In this document: one piece after another, positions 44,777-53,902 of the stretch
Numbering within the stretch: position 1 is the stretch's first letter
Layout of the letters: each line of letters begins with the position of its first letter
DNA from: Alphaproteobacteria bacterium
GTDB taxonomy: Bacteria; Pseudomonadota; Alphaproteobacteria; Acetobacterales; Acetobacteraceae
Length of the DNA: 64,000 bases
Reading direction: 5' to 3'
Assembly: GCA_016869735.1 (NCBI GenBank)
Contig: VGDL01000008.1
Span: 20,390 to 84,389 of the forward strand
Notes under the pieces: model-generated
The model's input: the letters and a program-made list of their open reading frames with translations, nothing else
Told to the model about the DNA's origin: nothing
The model's database searches: none
Translations under genes and position numbers: made by a program

Positions 44777-46495
44777 ATGCATGATATTGTGATTCGTGGC
44801 GGCACGATTGTGGATGGGCTTGGCACGCCACGCTATACTGGTGATGTCGCGATTGATGGTGACCGCATCACGCAAGTTGGCGGCAAGGCCGGCCCGGCGC
44901 GGCGCGATGTTGCAGCCGAAGGCCGGCTGGTGACGCCAGGCTGGGTGGATGTGCATACGCATTATGATGGCCAAGCCACCTGGGACCCGAAGCTTGCGCC
45001 TTCATCCTGGCATGGCGTGACGACGTTGCTGTTCGGCAATTGCGGCGTTGGCTTCGCACCGGTGCAGAAAAGCCACCATCAGGCGCTGATTGATCTGATG
45101 GAAGGCGTGGAAGATATCCCCGGCATCACGCTGACCGAAGGGCTGAAATGGAATTGGGAAAGCTTCCCTGAATATCTTGATGCTTTGGATGCGATGCCGC
45201 GCTCGCTGAATATCGGCGCGCAGCTCGCACATCATCCCTTGCGCGTCTATGTCATGGGCGATCGTGGCCTGAAGCGCGAAAACGCGACAGGCGATGATAT
45301 TGAAGCGATGGCGCGGTTGACGCAGGAAGCGTTGGAAGCTGGCGCCTTCGGCTTCACCACATCGCGCACTGATCAGCACAAGACGCTGGCGGGTGATCTG
45401 GTGCCGGGCCGTTATGCGGAAGAAGAGGAATTGCTCGCCATTGGTGGCGCCATGGGCAAGGCGGGGCGCGGCACCTTTGGCATGTTGAGCGATTTTGAGG
45501 ATGAAGCTGCGGAATTTCGTTGGCTGCGTGAAGTGGCGAAATCCACCAAGCGCCCGGTTTGGTTCCTGCTGACTGATCGCGCCTATGACCCGCAGCGTTG
45601 GAAGCGATTGATGCAGGGCGTGCACCAGGCGCGTGCCGAAGGGCTCAGCCTTGCCGCGCAAGTGGCGGGGCGCACTGTGGGGCTGATCCTGGGGCTGACC
45701 ACATCGCTCAATCCCTTTGCCTTGCGCGAAAGTTTTGCAGCGCTGGCCGGGTTGCCACCTGCCGAGCAATTGGCGCGGCTGCGTGATCCGGAAGTACGGC
45801 GCAAGATTCTGTCGGAAGAAGCATCGAAGCGGCTTTTGGATGTGCTGCCGCCGCTGTCTCGGCAGATTGCGACGCGTTGGGACAATATGTTCGAATTGGG
45901 TGATCCGCCGGATTATGAACCGCCGCGTGAACGCAGCATCGCCGCACTTGCCGCCAAGGCCGGGCAGGACCCGGCTTCCTATTGCTATGATTTCCTGATT
46001 GGCGCTGATGGTGGGCGGATGCTCTATTTTCCTGTCACCAATTACGTGACGGGTGATCTTTCCGTGGTGCGCGAAATGAACATGGACAAGGCAACGGTGC
46101 TTGGCCTTTCCGATGGCGGGGCGCATTGCGGCGTGATTTGCGATGCCTCCACGCCGACCTTCATGCTGACCCATTGGGCGCGGGACCGGAAGCGCGGCGA
46201 TGGGCTGCCCTTGGAATTCGTGGTGAAGCGGCAAACGAGTGAAACTGCGGATTTCTTCGGCCTGACGGATCGCGGGCGGCTGGCCCCTGGCGCCATGGCT
46301 GATGTGAACATCATCAATTTCGATGCGCTGCGCTTGTATCACCCTGAGATGATCTATGACCTGCCAGCTGGTGGGCGGCGTTTGGTGCAGCGCGTTGATG
46401 GCTATGACATGACGCTGGTCGCCGGCAAGCCCATCCGCGAAGCCGGGCATGATACGGGTGCGCTGCCGGGCAAATTGTTGCGCGCCAAGGGCTGA
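44777..46495 (+). CDS. N-acyl-D-amino-acid deacylase-type amidohydrolase
   Basis: 572 residues. Metal site HTHYD at 60-64, the conserved C89 in FGNCGVGF that bridges metal in D-aminoacylases, a long insert domain, and SDGGAHCG near the C-terminus with another metal ligand. Such enzymes hydrolyse N-acyl-D-amino acids or related amides. The N-terminal IRGGTIVDGLG beta-sandwich and the C-terminal return to it are present. Alone on its strand, converging with eutC. Confidence 0.85.
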   Translation: MHDIVIRGGTIVDGLGTPRYTGDVAIDGDRITQVGGKAGPARRDVAAEGRLVTPGWVDVHTHYDGQATWDPKLAPSSWHGVTTLLFGNCGVGFAPVQKSHHQALIDLMEGVEDIPGITLTEGLKWNWESFPEYLDALDAMPRSLNIGAQLAHHPLRVYVMGDRGLKRENATGDDIEAMARLTQEALEAGAFGFTTSRTDQHKTLAGDLVPGRYAEEEELLAIGGAMGKAGRGTFGMLSDFEDEAAEFRWLREVAKSTKRPVWFLLTDRAYDPQRWKRLMQGVHQARAEGLSLAAQVAGRTVGLILGLTTSLNPFALRESFAALAGLPPAEQLARLRDPEVRRKILSEEASKRLLDVLPPLSRQIATRWDNMFELGDPPDYEPPRERSIAALAAKAGQDPASYCYDFLIGADGGRMLYFPVTNYVTGDLSVVREMNMDKATVLGLSDGGAHCGVICDASTPTFMLTHWARDRKRGDGLPLEFVVKRQTSETADFFGLTDRGRLAPGAMADVNIINFDALRLYHPEMIYDLPAGGRRLVQRVDGYDMTLVAGKPIREAGHDTGALPGKLLRAKG

Positions 46496-46507
46496 AGGCG
46501 CGCGGCG

Positions 46508-47242
46508 TTACGTCAGCCGATAATGGCTTGGCATTTCATCCTTGAGCGCGACACCCGTGGCGCCAAGCTTGCGCGCTTCCACCAATAGCCACAGCGCCTT
46601 GGCGGCGGCAAAATCGGCGCCAAGCCCGCCCAGGCGGATATTGCTGATGCAATTGCGCATGGCGTCATTACTGCCGCGCCGTGCGGCCCAGGTGATGTAA
46701 AGCCCCATGCTGTCGGTGGCGGAAAGCCCTGGCCTTTCGCCAATCAGCACCACCACGGCTGCCGCTTCCATGGCTTCCGCAATATCATCCCCAAGCGCAA
46801 CGCGTGCCTGTTCAGCAATGATGATGTGGCCGGGCGTAAAGCCCGCCTTGGCAAGCGCCGGCACCAGCGCGGCAAGCAAAGCTGGCGCCTGTTGCTGCAC
46901 GCCGCTGGCGCAAAGCCCATCGGCCACAACCAGCGCGATGCTCCCCTTTGCCTTTGGCAGGGTGGCGCCTTCCGGCAGTTTGCGGCCCAGATCCGGGCGC
47001 AGCAGAAAGCGTCGGCGTTCCTCTGCCTGGCTTGTCACGCGCTGAATAGGCAGGCCATTCGGCGTAAGCGCAGCCTCCAACGCTGCCACGTCCAGCTTTG
47101 ACCAAACGGCATCGCGCGCCCGCGCATGGGCTTCCTGAAAATCGAGATGCGCGGCAGTGGGCAGCGCATTGCCAACGCGTCCCAGTGCCACGCGCGCATC
47201 CGTGAAGCGGCGCAAATCGCGCCATTTGCTGGGCGCGTTCAT
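46508..47242 (-). CDS. eutC: Ethanolamine ammonia-lyase small subunit
   Basis: 244 residues. Partner of EutB in the adenosylcobalamin-dependent deamination of ethanolamine to acetaldehyde and ammonia. Seen: RVGNALPTAAHLDFQEAHARARDA (read in parts), VVADGLCASG, and the C-terminal IGERPGLSATDSMGLYITW and RNCISNIR segments. Its ATG overlaps the eutB stop (ATGA), ensuring equal subunit levels. Confidence 0.94.
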   Translation of the reverse strand: MNAPSKWRDLRRFTDARVALGRVGNALPTAAHLDFQEAHARARDAVWSKLDVAALEAALTPNGLPIQRVTSQAEERRRFLLRPDLGRKLPEGATLPKAKGSIALVVADGLCASGVQQQAPALLAALVPALAKAGFTPGHIIIAEQARVALGDDIAEAMEAAAVVVLIGERPGLSATDSMGLYITWAARRGSNDAMRNCISNIRLGGLGADFAAAKALWLLVEARKLGATGVALKDEMPSHYRLT

Positions 47243-48609
47243 GCAAGGCCGATCAGCGTGGGTGACAGGCGCGCAGGTATCGTCTCGGTCGTGTTGCCGA
47301 TACCCATGCGGTGAAGCCAATCCTCAAATTCCGGTGCAGGGCGTTTGCCGAGTGCGGCGCGCGCATAAAGCCCGTCATGGAAAGAGGTAGATTGATAGGC
47401 GAGCATGACATCATCCGCGCCTGGCACGCCCATGACGTAAGTGACACCCGCGGCGGCAAGGCAGGTGAGCAGCGCATCCATGTCATCCTGATCGGCTTCG
47501 GCGTGATTCGTGTAGCAAACATCAACCCCCATCGGCAGGCCAAGCAGCTTGCCGCAGAAATGATCTTCCAACCCGGCGCGGAGAATCTGCTTGCCATCAA
47601 ACAAATATTCGGGACCGATGAAGCCCACCACGGAATTGACCAAAAGTGGCGAAAAGCGCCGCGCGACCGCATAGGCGCGCGCTTCCAGCGTTTGCTGATC
47701 CACGCCGTGATGCGCATCTGCGCTTAATGCGCTGCCTTGGCCGGTTTCAAAATACATTACATTCTGCCCAAGACTGCCGCGCTTGAGCGAAAGCGCCTGT
47801 TCATGCGCTTCAGTCAGCAAGGCCAGATCAACGCCAAAGGAACGATTGACACCCTCAGTCCCGCCGATGGATTGAAACACCAAGTCAACTGGTGCGCCCA
47901 TATCCATGGCACGCATGGTGGTGGTGACATGAGCCAAGACGCAGCTTTGCGTTGGGATACCATAGGCAATACGCAGCCGGTCCAGCATATCCAGAACACG
48001 CAGCACGGCGTCCACATTATCGGTTGCGGGATTGACGCCAATCACCGCATCGCCAGCGCCAAGCAAAAGCCCATCCAGGGTGGCGGCGGCGATGCCGCGC
48101 GCATCATCCGTTGGGTGATTGGGTTGCAGGCGAATGGAAAGCCGCCCTTGCAGGCCGATGGTATTGCGAAACCGCGTGATATTCACGCATTTGGCCGCGA
48201 CTGAAATCAAATCCGCCGCCCGCATGATTTTGCTGACGGCTGCCACCATTTCCGGCGTCAGGCCCGGCGCCAGAGCCGCAAGTGCTGTGGTATCGGCAGC
48301 ATCGGAAAGCAACCAATCGCGCAAACCGCCAATAGTCAGGCTACGGATGGGCGCAAAAGCTGTCTTATTGTGGCTGTCCTGGATCAGGCGCGTGATTTCA
48401 TCTGTTTCATAAGGGATGACGCTTTCAGACAGGAAGCGCCGGACCGGTAAATCAGCCAGGGCGCGTTGCGCAGCGATGCGTTCTTCCGCGCTTTCGGCGG
48501 CAACACCTGCCAGCGCATCGCCGGACCGAAAGGGGGTCGCGCGCGCAAGTAATGTCTTCAAATCGGGGAAGACATAACGCGTGGTGCCGATGGTCTGTGT
48601 GAAGCCCAT
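47239..48609 (-). CDS. eutB: Ethanolamine ammonia-lyase large subunit
   Basis: 456 residues, close to the E. coli EutB length; TIM barrel that binds ethanolamine and the cobalamin. Seen: KCVNITRFRNTIGLQGRLS (in parts), RLQPNHPTDD, GDAVIGVNPATDN, FQSIGGTEG and GPEYLFDGKQI. The ATG at 48609 is chosen because CAGG lies six bases ahead. No reactivase (eutA), aldehyde dehydrogenase or microcompartment gene is in the window, so acetaldehyde must be handled elsewhere. Confidence 0.95.
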   Translation of the reverse strand: MGFTQTIGTTRYVFPDLKTLLARATPFRSGDALAGVAAESAEERIAAQRALADLPVRRFLSESVIPYETDEITRLIQDSHNKTAFAPIRSLTIGGLRDWLLSDAADTTALAALAPGLTPEMVAAVSKIMRAADLISVAAKCVNITRFRNTIGLQGRLSIRLQPNHPTDDARGIAAATLDGLLLGAGDAVIGVNPATDNVDAVLRVLDMLDRLRIAYGIPTQSCVLAHVTTTMRAMDMGAPVDLVFQSIGGTEGVNRSFGVDLALLTEAHEQALSLKRGSLGQNVMYFETGQGSALSADAHHGVDQQTLEARAYAVARRFSPLLVNSVVGFIGPEYLFDGKQILRAGLEDHFCGKLLGLPMGVDVCYTNHAEADQDDMDALLTCLAAAGVTYVMGVPGADDVMLAYQSTSFHDGLYARAALGKRPAPEFEDWLHRMGIGNTTETIPARLSPTLIGLA

Positions 48610-48736
48610 ATTCATCCTGCCAAGCGTGCCCACATCATTCTAACGCCAAGGCGGCACAGTGCCGCAAGGATTGCGGATACGCATCGCTTGGCCAGGTGGG
48701 GTGTCAGGCAATGCCCATCCTTCCACTTGGTCCGCG

Positions 48737-51700
48737 TCAAGGCGCAATCGCAATCCGCCCAGTATTCTGGCGCGCGAAAAACCCTGGCCGATACATATCC
48801 CGCGCCTCGGCGCCCGGTAGTTCAAAACTACCCGCCGTAACGGCGCGCAACCGCACCGCAATGCGCGCCACGCGGCCTTCCCCTTCCAATGTTACCGCCG
48901 CGGCAAAGCGGTCATCCAAGGCAGGTTGGCTATCAATGCCGGTCAATGCGCCAAGCCAGGGCAGGCCGGGAACTTCTCCTGCGCCGAAACGGCCAGTGAT
49001 TTCCCACCCCGCCGGCAGCCCCTGTTGCAGCAGCAATTGATGCCGGTCATCTGCATCGGCGCGGGCTTCCAGGATCAGAATAAAGCCATCGCCAGCGCGG
49101 ATTGTATCCAAGTTCAGCGCATTTCCATCCAGCGCATGGAAATGCCGCCGTATGGTCAGGCCTTGGCGCCCAGCCTGCGGCGCCTCACGCGGGATGCCAT
49201 TGGTCGCAACCATTTGCCACACTGTCGTAGCGCCAAGGTTGCGCAGCTGTGCAGGGCCCAGAAGCGGCGCCACAAATACCGGCGCAGCCGGCAGCGCCAC
49301 GCCATCCAGGCTGGCTTCAATGGAGCGCATGCCCTGGCCGAGCCTTGCCGCCGCCAGTACTGCCCAGGCCTGTTCCTGTGTGCTGGTATTTTCCGGCGTG
49401 AAATTCTGACCTGGCAAAACCCCCATCAGCGCCGCCAACCGATCCGCCAGCAAGCCGCTTTCCTTGAGCAGGCTGGCCACCGCCAGCGCATCACGCTGCG
49501 CTGTGCCGTAATCAAAGCTCCACCAACGCCGGCTGAGGTTCGTAAGCGCAGCGTTGAAGGCCTGTTCCGCCCGCGCCCGATCACCGCCGCGCGCAAACAC
49601 GGCGCCCAGCTGCGCCAGCGAAAGCGGCGTTGGCATATCACGCATATTCTCCATCAGCCGTCGCGCCGCCCCCAGCCGCACACGCCCCGCCATGGCCAGC
49701 GCATGCAGCCGATAGGCTTGCGCGGCGCGTTCTTCAGGTGTGGTTTCGCCGGTATCGCCCACCGCGTCATCCAGGAAACGCAGCGCGTCATTCAAGGCGG
49801 CTTCCGGCAGCGTGGCGCCGGCAGCGCGGGCGCGGAGCAAGGCTTCAACGGCGAAGGGTGTCAGCCATAATTCGGCTTCCGCATTGGCGGACCAAAGACC
49901 GAAAGCACCATCAAAACGCTGACGATCCAAAACGGCCTGCACCGCCGCTTGCAGCCGCGCCGCGTGGTCGGCGCCATTGGTCGCGAATAGCCCCGCACTC
50001 AACGCAATCGCGCGCGCGGCGCTTTGTTCCAGACACGCGAGCGGAAAGGCCTCCACGGCGCGCAAGGCCGCCGCTGCGTCATACCGCACTACGGCACCAA
50101 GGCTGAGTTCCGCCCGTGCCGTGCCGGGAATGAAACGATCTAGGGCGGGTGCTACCTCGCGTTCTGCCCCGCCAGGCAATTCGGCCGATTGCACATCAGT
50201 CAGCAGCGGGCGCGCGGGGCGAATGGTGACGCGGCTTTCGCGCGTGACACTGAAGCCCTGAGGCCCGCTGAGGCGCAACCGCAACAATCCCTCACCGCCG
50301 GCGAGCGCGCGCAGCCCCGTGGCTGGCGCGGCGCGTTCACCCGTGGCAAGCGGCGCTGCCAGGCGCACTGGCCCTTCAATCGCAACCTCACCTTCGGTGC
50401 TGAGCTCAGCGACAATCTCACCTGCGGGCAATTCGATGTTGTGCATCAGTACCGGCAGCCGCGCCGTGTCACCGGGGGCGAGGAAGCGCGGTAGCGCAGC
50501 TTCCACCACTGCCTGATCGCGCACAGTCAGTGCGCGGCTTGTCGCACCAATGCGCGCCCCTTCCCAAGCCACCGCCATCAGGCGCAATTCGCCGGCGAAA
50601 TCCGGCACATCAAGCGTGATCACCGCATTCCCATCGGCGCCGACGCGCACCGGGCCGGAAAATAAGGAAACCAGCCTTTGCGGTGGCTGAATGCCCATCC
50701 CTGCCAGACCGCCATCACCGCCTTGCCGCAACAAGGCAAGCGAGCCTTCCGCTGGCGCCAATAACCGCCCGTAATAATCGCGAATATCAACGCCAAGTGC
50801 GCGCTTGCCCAGAAAATGCGCCACCGGATCGGGGGAGGCAAAACCGGTCAGGCGCAAAATTCCCTCGTCCACGGCAGCGAGTGTCACCATGGCTTGATCA
50901 CCCGCGCCCGTAATGCGGATCGCGATTTCGGCGCGCTGGCGCGGGCGGATGCGTTCGGGGGCGGTGATAGCTACATCAAGCCGGCGCGGTGCGGGATCAA
51001 GCCCGATCCAGGCCAGGCCAAGGGCGCGGCCAGGCCGGCCTTCACGCGCCTCACCCGGGCGATAGGCCGTCACGGCGATATAGGCACCTGGCCCCCAGGC
51101 AGCATCCACCGTCACTTCGATATCTGTACCCGCTTCGGAAAGTGTGATTTCACGCAAAGACACCAACCGATCCGTCAGCACCGCAACGGTCGCGGGCCCA
51201 GCAAAGGGCGGTGTGATGCGCAGCCGCGCGACCTCAGCAACCGCGAAATTGCGGCGTTCTGCTGCAACATCAATCCGGTCCGGAATTTCCGCGCTTTCCA
51301 CGCCAGCCCAGCCAGCGCGGAAGCGATAGGACGCCATGCCAAGCCCATCGGTATCAGAGATTTCAAGCCGATAGCGACCAAAGGGCAGGCTGCGCGCAAA
51401 GCGCGTGGGCGCGGCGGGGGTGATGGTAAGCTCCGCCGCATCTACCGGTTCATCGCGCCATACGGTTTCAAACCGCGCGATGGAATCACGCATCACCAAT
51501 CGCCAATCTGGCCTTTCGCGTAGCAGACGCAAGCGCAGCCGCGCGGGTACCCCGCTGCCATCGGGTGCGACGGCTGCGATATCAAAAGCTGCTTCCGCGC
51601 CAGCATCTATCGCATCGCCTTGAAAGCTTGGGCGAAGCACAGGGAATAAGCCCGCAGCGCGCACCGGCACGGCAATCTGCGCGCGGCTTTCACGCCCGCC

Positions 51701-53845
51701 GGGTTCTGCAATCGCCAGCGTGACATTGGCCTTGATGGGCAGCGTTGTATCCGGTGCGCGCGGTAGCGTCAGCGCAACAACACCGCGCCCTTCACGATCC
51801 AGCGGCGCGATTTCTTGGCGGATCAGATCCGGTGCGAAGTTTTCATCTTGCAGGCCAAAGCGCCAACCGCGCCAGGCTTCAAAAGGCTCGGGGTCCGGCA
51901 GCAGGCGAATCTCCGCATTGCCCGCAAGCCCAGCACCCGGCGCACCATACAGGAAGCGCGCGGTGACAGGCAGATCAAGCGCGGTGCTGCCCGGCACCAA
52001 AGGCCCTGGCGCTGGCCCGGAAGAGACTTCCAAACCTTCCGGCACAAAAGCATCCACGCGGAATTGTGCGCGCCCAATTGGCGGCAATGCAGGATCAGCG
52101 AGCGCTTCAATATTCCATTGACCGTAGATGGCACCATCGGAAAGCCGAAGCGGCCAGGAAATCGCGCCGCCCATCACGCGCGGTGGCGTGATTTCTGCCG
52201 CGATCTGCCCATTGGGCCGCCGCAGCCGGAGCCTGATAGGCAAATCCTGCGGATTGCCTGCGGCATCACGCAAAAGCCCGGTCAGATTAACGGTTTCGCC
52301 TGGGCGGTAAATGCCGCGATCCAGCCACAGGAAGGCATCAAGCGGGCCGGGATGCGCGCGGCCCGCAGCACCACGATCCGAAAGATCAAAACTCGCCGCT
52401 TCAAGATTAAGCGCGGCAAGATCATCCGGCGCTTCCGCATGAATGGCGAAGGGTGCAAGCGGCCCCTGCCCACGTAGCAGCGCGATTGGAAAACGCGCGA
52501 GCCCCGCCGCATCCGTGCGCGCTTCGGCCAGCACATCATTGTTGCGCGCCATCAGCGCCACACGCAGGCCGGATTGAACCTGCCCCGAATGAAAGCCGCG
52601 CGCCTGTACGGCAAGCCCATCCGCGCCGCGCCAGGCCGTGAGCGCAATATCCGTCACGAAGAATGGAAAGGCAGCGGCGGTGGCTTCGCCGCGCCGCGCA
52701 TCCGCCTGCCGTGCCGTGATCACATAAAGCCCTGGCGAAGCATCGCGCAGCAGATCAGTAAGCGGCAGCGCATGACGCGTGAGGCGATTGGGCGCACCGC
52801 CCTGCAATTCCGCGCTGCCTTCCCACAAGACGCGCCCGCTTTGTTCGCCGATATATTGCGCCATCCATTGGTCTAACGCCTCACCTGGCCGCCAGCGTTC
52901 GCGGAGCGTAATCAGATTGCGTTCGGAAAGCTGCACCAGACGAAGCTGCAGTTTCTCGACATTCACAGTGGCAACACCAACGCGCGGCGCCTGACCGCGC
53001 GGCAGGATGAAGGCGCGGCTTTCAAAGATAATGCGCGCGCTGCGATCCGGCATGGCGATGGCAAGCGGTGTATCGGCGCGCAGATTGCCGCCTTCGCCCG
53101 GCAGGCCAGCACGCAAGATCAGCCGCGTGGTCTGGCCCCAGGGCAGGCCGCCAACGCAAAGCTGATCCGCTTCGCGTTCGATGGTCAGATTTGGCAGCGC
53201 GGGATCAGCGCGCACCCAATCTTCCGCGCGCCAATCACTGCGCCGCGCAGGCGGGATGGTGAAAGTGATGCAGGCGCGCGCTGGTTCGGCATCTGGTTCC
53301 GGGTTCACGCGACGCACCAGCATGCCCGCTGCACGGCGCGCGGTATCAAGCGCGGCCTTATGGCGCGCATCATTGGGCATGCGTTCCATGACCGCTTCAA
53401 GCGCTTCCACCTGTTGCGCCAGACGATTCTGCCGGCGCAAAGCTTCGGCAATCAGCAGCAGGGGCGGCACCTCGGGCTCGCCACCCGGGGCGAATTGAAA
53501 GGCGCGCCAGGCGGCTTGCAGGGCGCGGTTGTTTTCAGGCGGCGTGCGGGCAAGCTGCGCTTCAGCCAGCGCCAGCCAATGATCGGCATTGCTATTGCCA
53601 AGCCCAATGCGTTCTTCCAGGGCGGTAGCAGCAGCGGCAAAATCACGCCGCGCGGCCGCATCCTGCGCGCGGCGTTCGGCGGTGGCGCGCTGCTGCGGCG
53701 TTCCGCCGGCGGGGAAGCGGCGTTGCAGGCTTTGCTGATAGGCGCCGGCTTCCTGCGGCAGGCCCGGCAGATCAAATCCCTGCGCCCAGGCAGCAACAGG
53801 GGCAAAGGCCAATATCAGCGTCAGCAAAAGGCGCGGCAGCATCAT
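48737..53845 (-). CDS. Bacterial alpha-2-macroglobulin with thioester motif
   Basis: 1702 residues, periplasmic protease trap. Signal peptide ending AWAQ, without a lipobox cysteine; a helical repeat-like N-terminal region (about 30-190); macroglobulin domains with FLWLDRGIYRPGETVNL; and the thioester motif C1271-L-E-Q1274 within a helical thioester domain, then the receptor-binding-like end. The start at 53845 has GAGGA eight bases ahead. The usual partner pbpC is not adjacent here; neighbours are an MFS exporter and eutBC. Confidence 0.9.
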   Translation of the reverse strand: MMLPRLLLTLILAFAPVAAWAQGFDLPGLPQEAGAYQQSLQRRFPAGGTPQQRATAERRAQDAAARRDFAAAATALEERIGLGNSNADHWLALAEAQLARTPPENNRALQAAWRAFQFAPGGEPEVPPLLLIAEALRRQNRLAQQVEALEAVMERMPNDARHKAALDTARRAAGMLVRRVNPEPDAEPARACITFTIPPARRSDWRAEDWVRADPALPNLTIEREADQLCVGGLPWGQTTRLILRAGLPGEGGNLRADTPLAIAMPDRSARIIFESRAFILPRGQAPRVGVATVNVEKLQLRLVQLSERNLITLRERWRPGEALDQWMAQYIGEQSGRVLWEGSAELQGGAPNRLTRHALPLTDLLRDASPGLYVITARQADARRGEATAAAFPFFVTDIALTAWRGADGLAVQARGFHSGQVQSGLRVALMARNNDVLAEARTDAAGLARFPIALLRGQGPLAPFAIHAEAPDDLAALNLEAASFDLSDRGAAGRAHPGPLDAFLWLDRGIYRPGETVNLTGLLRDAAGNPQDLPIRLRLRRPNGQIAAEITPPRVMGGAISWPLRLSDGAIYGQWNIEALADPALPPIGRAQFRVDAFVPEGLEVSSGPAPGPLVPGSTALDLPVTARFLYGAPGAGLAGNAEIRLLPDPEPFEAWRGWRFGLQDENFAPDLIRQEIAPLDREGRGVVALTLPRAPDTTLPIKANVTLAIAEPGGRESRAQIAVPVRAAGLFPVLRPSFQGDAIDAGAEAAFDIAAVAPDGSGVPARLRLRLLRERPDWRLVMRDSIARFETVWRDEPVDAAELTITPAAPTRFARSLPFGRYRLEISDTDGLGMASYRFRAGWAGVESAEIPDRIDVAAERRNFAVAEVARLRITPPFAGPATVAVLTDRLVSLREITLSEAGTDIEVTVDAAWGPGAYIAVTAYRPGEAREGRPGRALGLAWIGLDPAPRRLDVAITAPERIRPRQRAEIAIRITGAGDQAMVTLAAVDEGILRLTGFASPDPVAHFLGKRALGVDIRDYYGRLLAPAEGSLALLRQGGDGGLAGMGIQPPQRLVSLFSGPVRVGADGNAVITLDVPDFAGELRLMAVAWEGARIGATSRALTVRDQAVVEAALPRFLAPGDTARLPVLMHNIELPAGEIVAELSTEGEVAIEGPVRLAAPLATGERAAPATGLRALAGGEGLLRLRLSGPQGFSVTRESRVTIRPARPLLTDVQSAELPGGAEREVAPALDRFIPGTARAELSLGAVVRYDAAAALRAVEAFPLACLEQSAARAIALSAGLFATNGADHAARLQAAVQAVLDRQRFDGAFGLWSANAEAELWLTPFAVEALLRARAAGATLPEAALNDALRFLDDAVGDTGETTPEERAAQAYRLHALAMAGRVRLGAARRLMENMRDMPTPLSLAQLGAVFARGGDRARAEQAFNAALTNLSRRWWSFDYGTAQRDALAVASLLKESGLLADRLAALMGVLPGQNFTPENTSTQEQAWAVLAAARLGQGMRSIEASLDGVALPAAPVFVAPLLGPAQLRNLGATTVWQMVATNGIPREAPQAGRQGLTIRRHFHALDGNALNLDTIRAGDGFILILEARADADDRHQLLLQQGLPAGWEITGRFGAGEVPGLPWLGALTGIDSQPALDDRFAAAVTLEGEGRVARIAVRLRAVTAGSFELPGAEARDMYRPGFFARQNTGRIAIAP

Positions 53846-53902
53846 TTGGGGGTTCCTCGCCAAAGGCACGGCAGCTTATGGCATGTCACGCGGGCGGATG
53901 CA

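Noticed and set aside
47239..48609. Ethanolamine microcompartment locus.
   Set aside because: No shell protein (BMC-domain) or other eut genes occur in the window; only the two lyase subunits are present.
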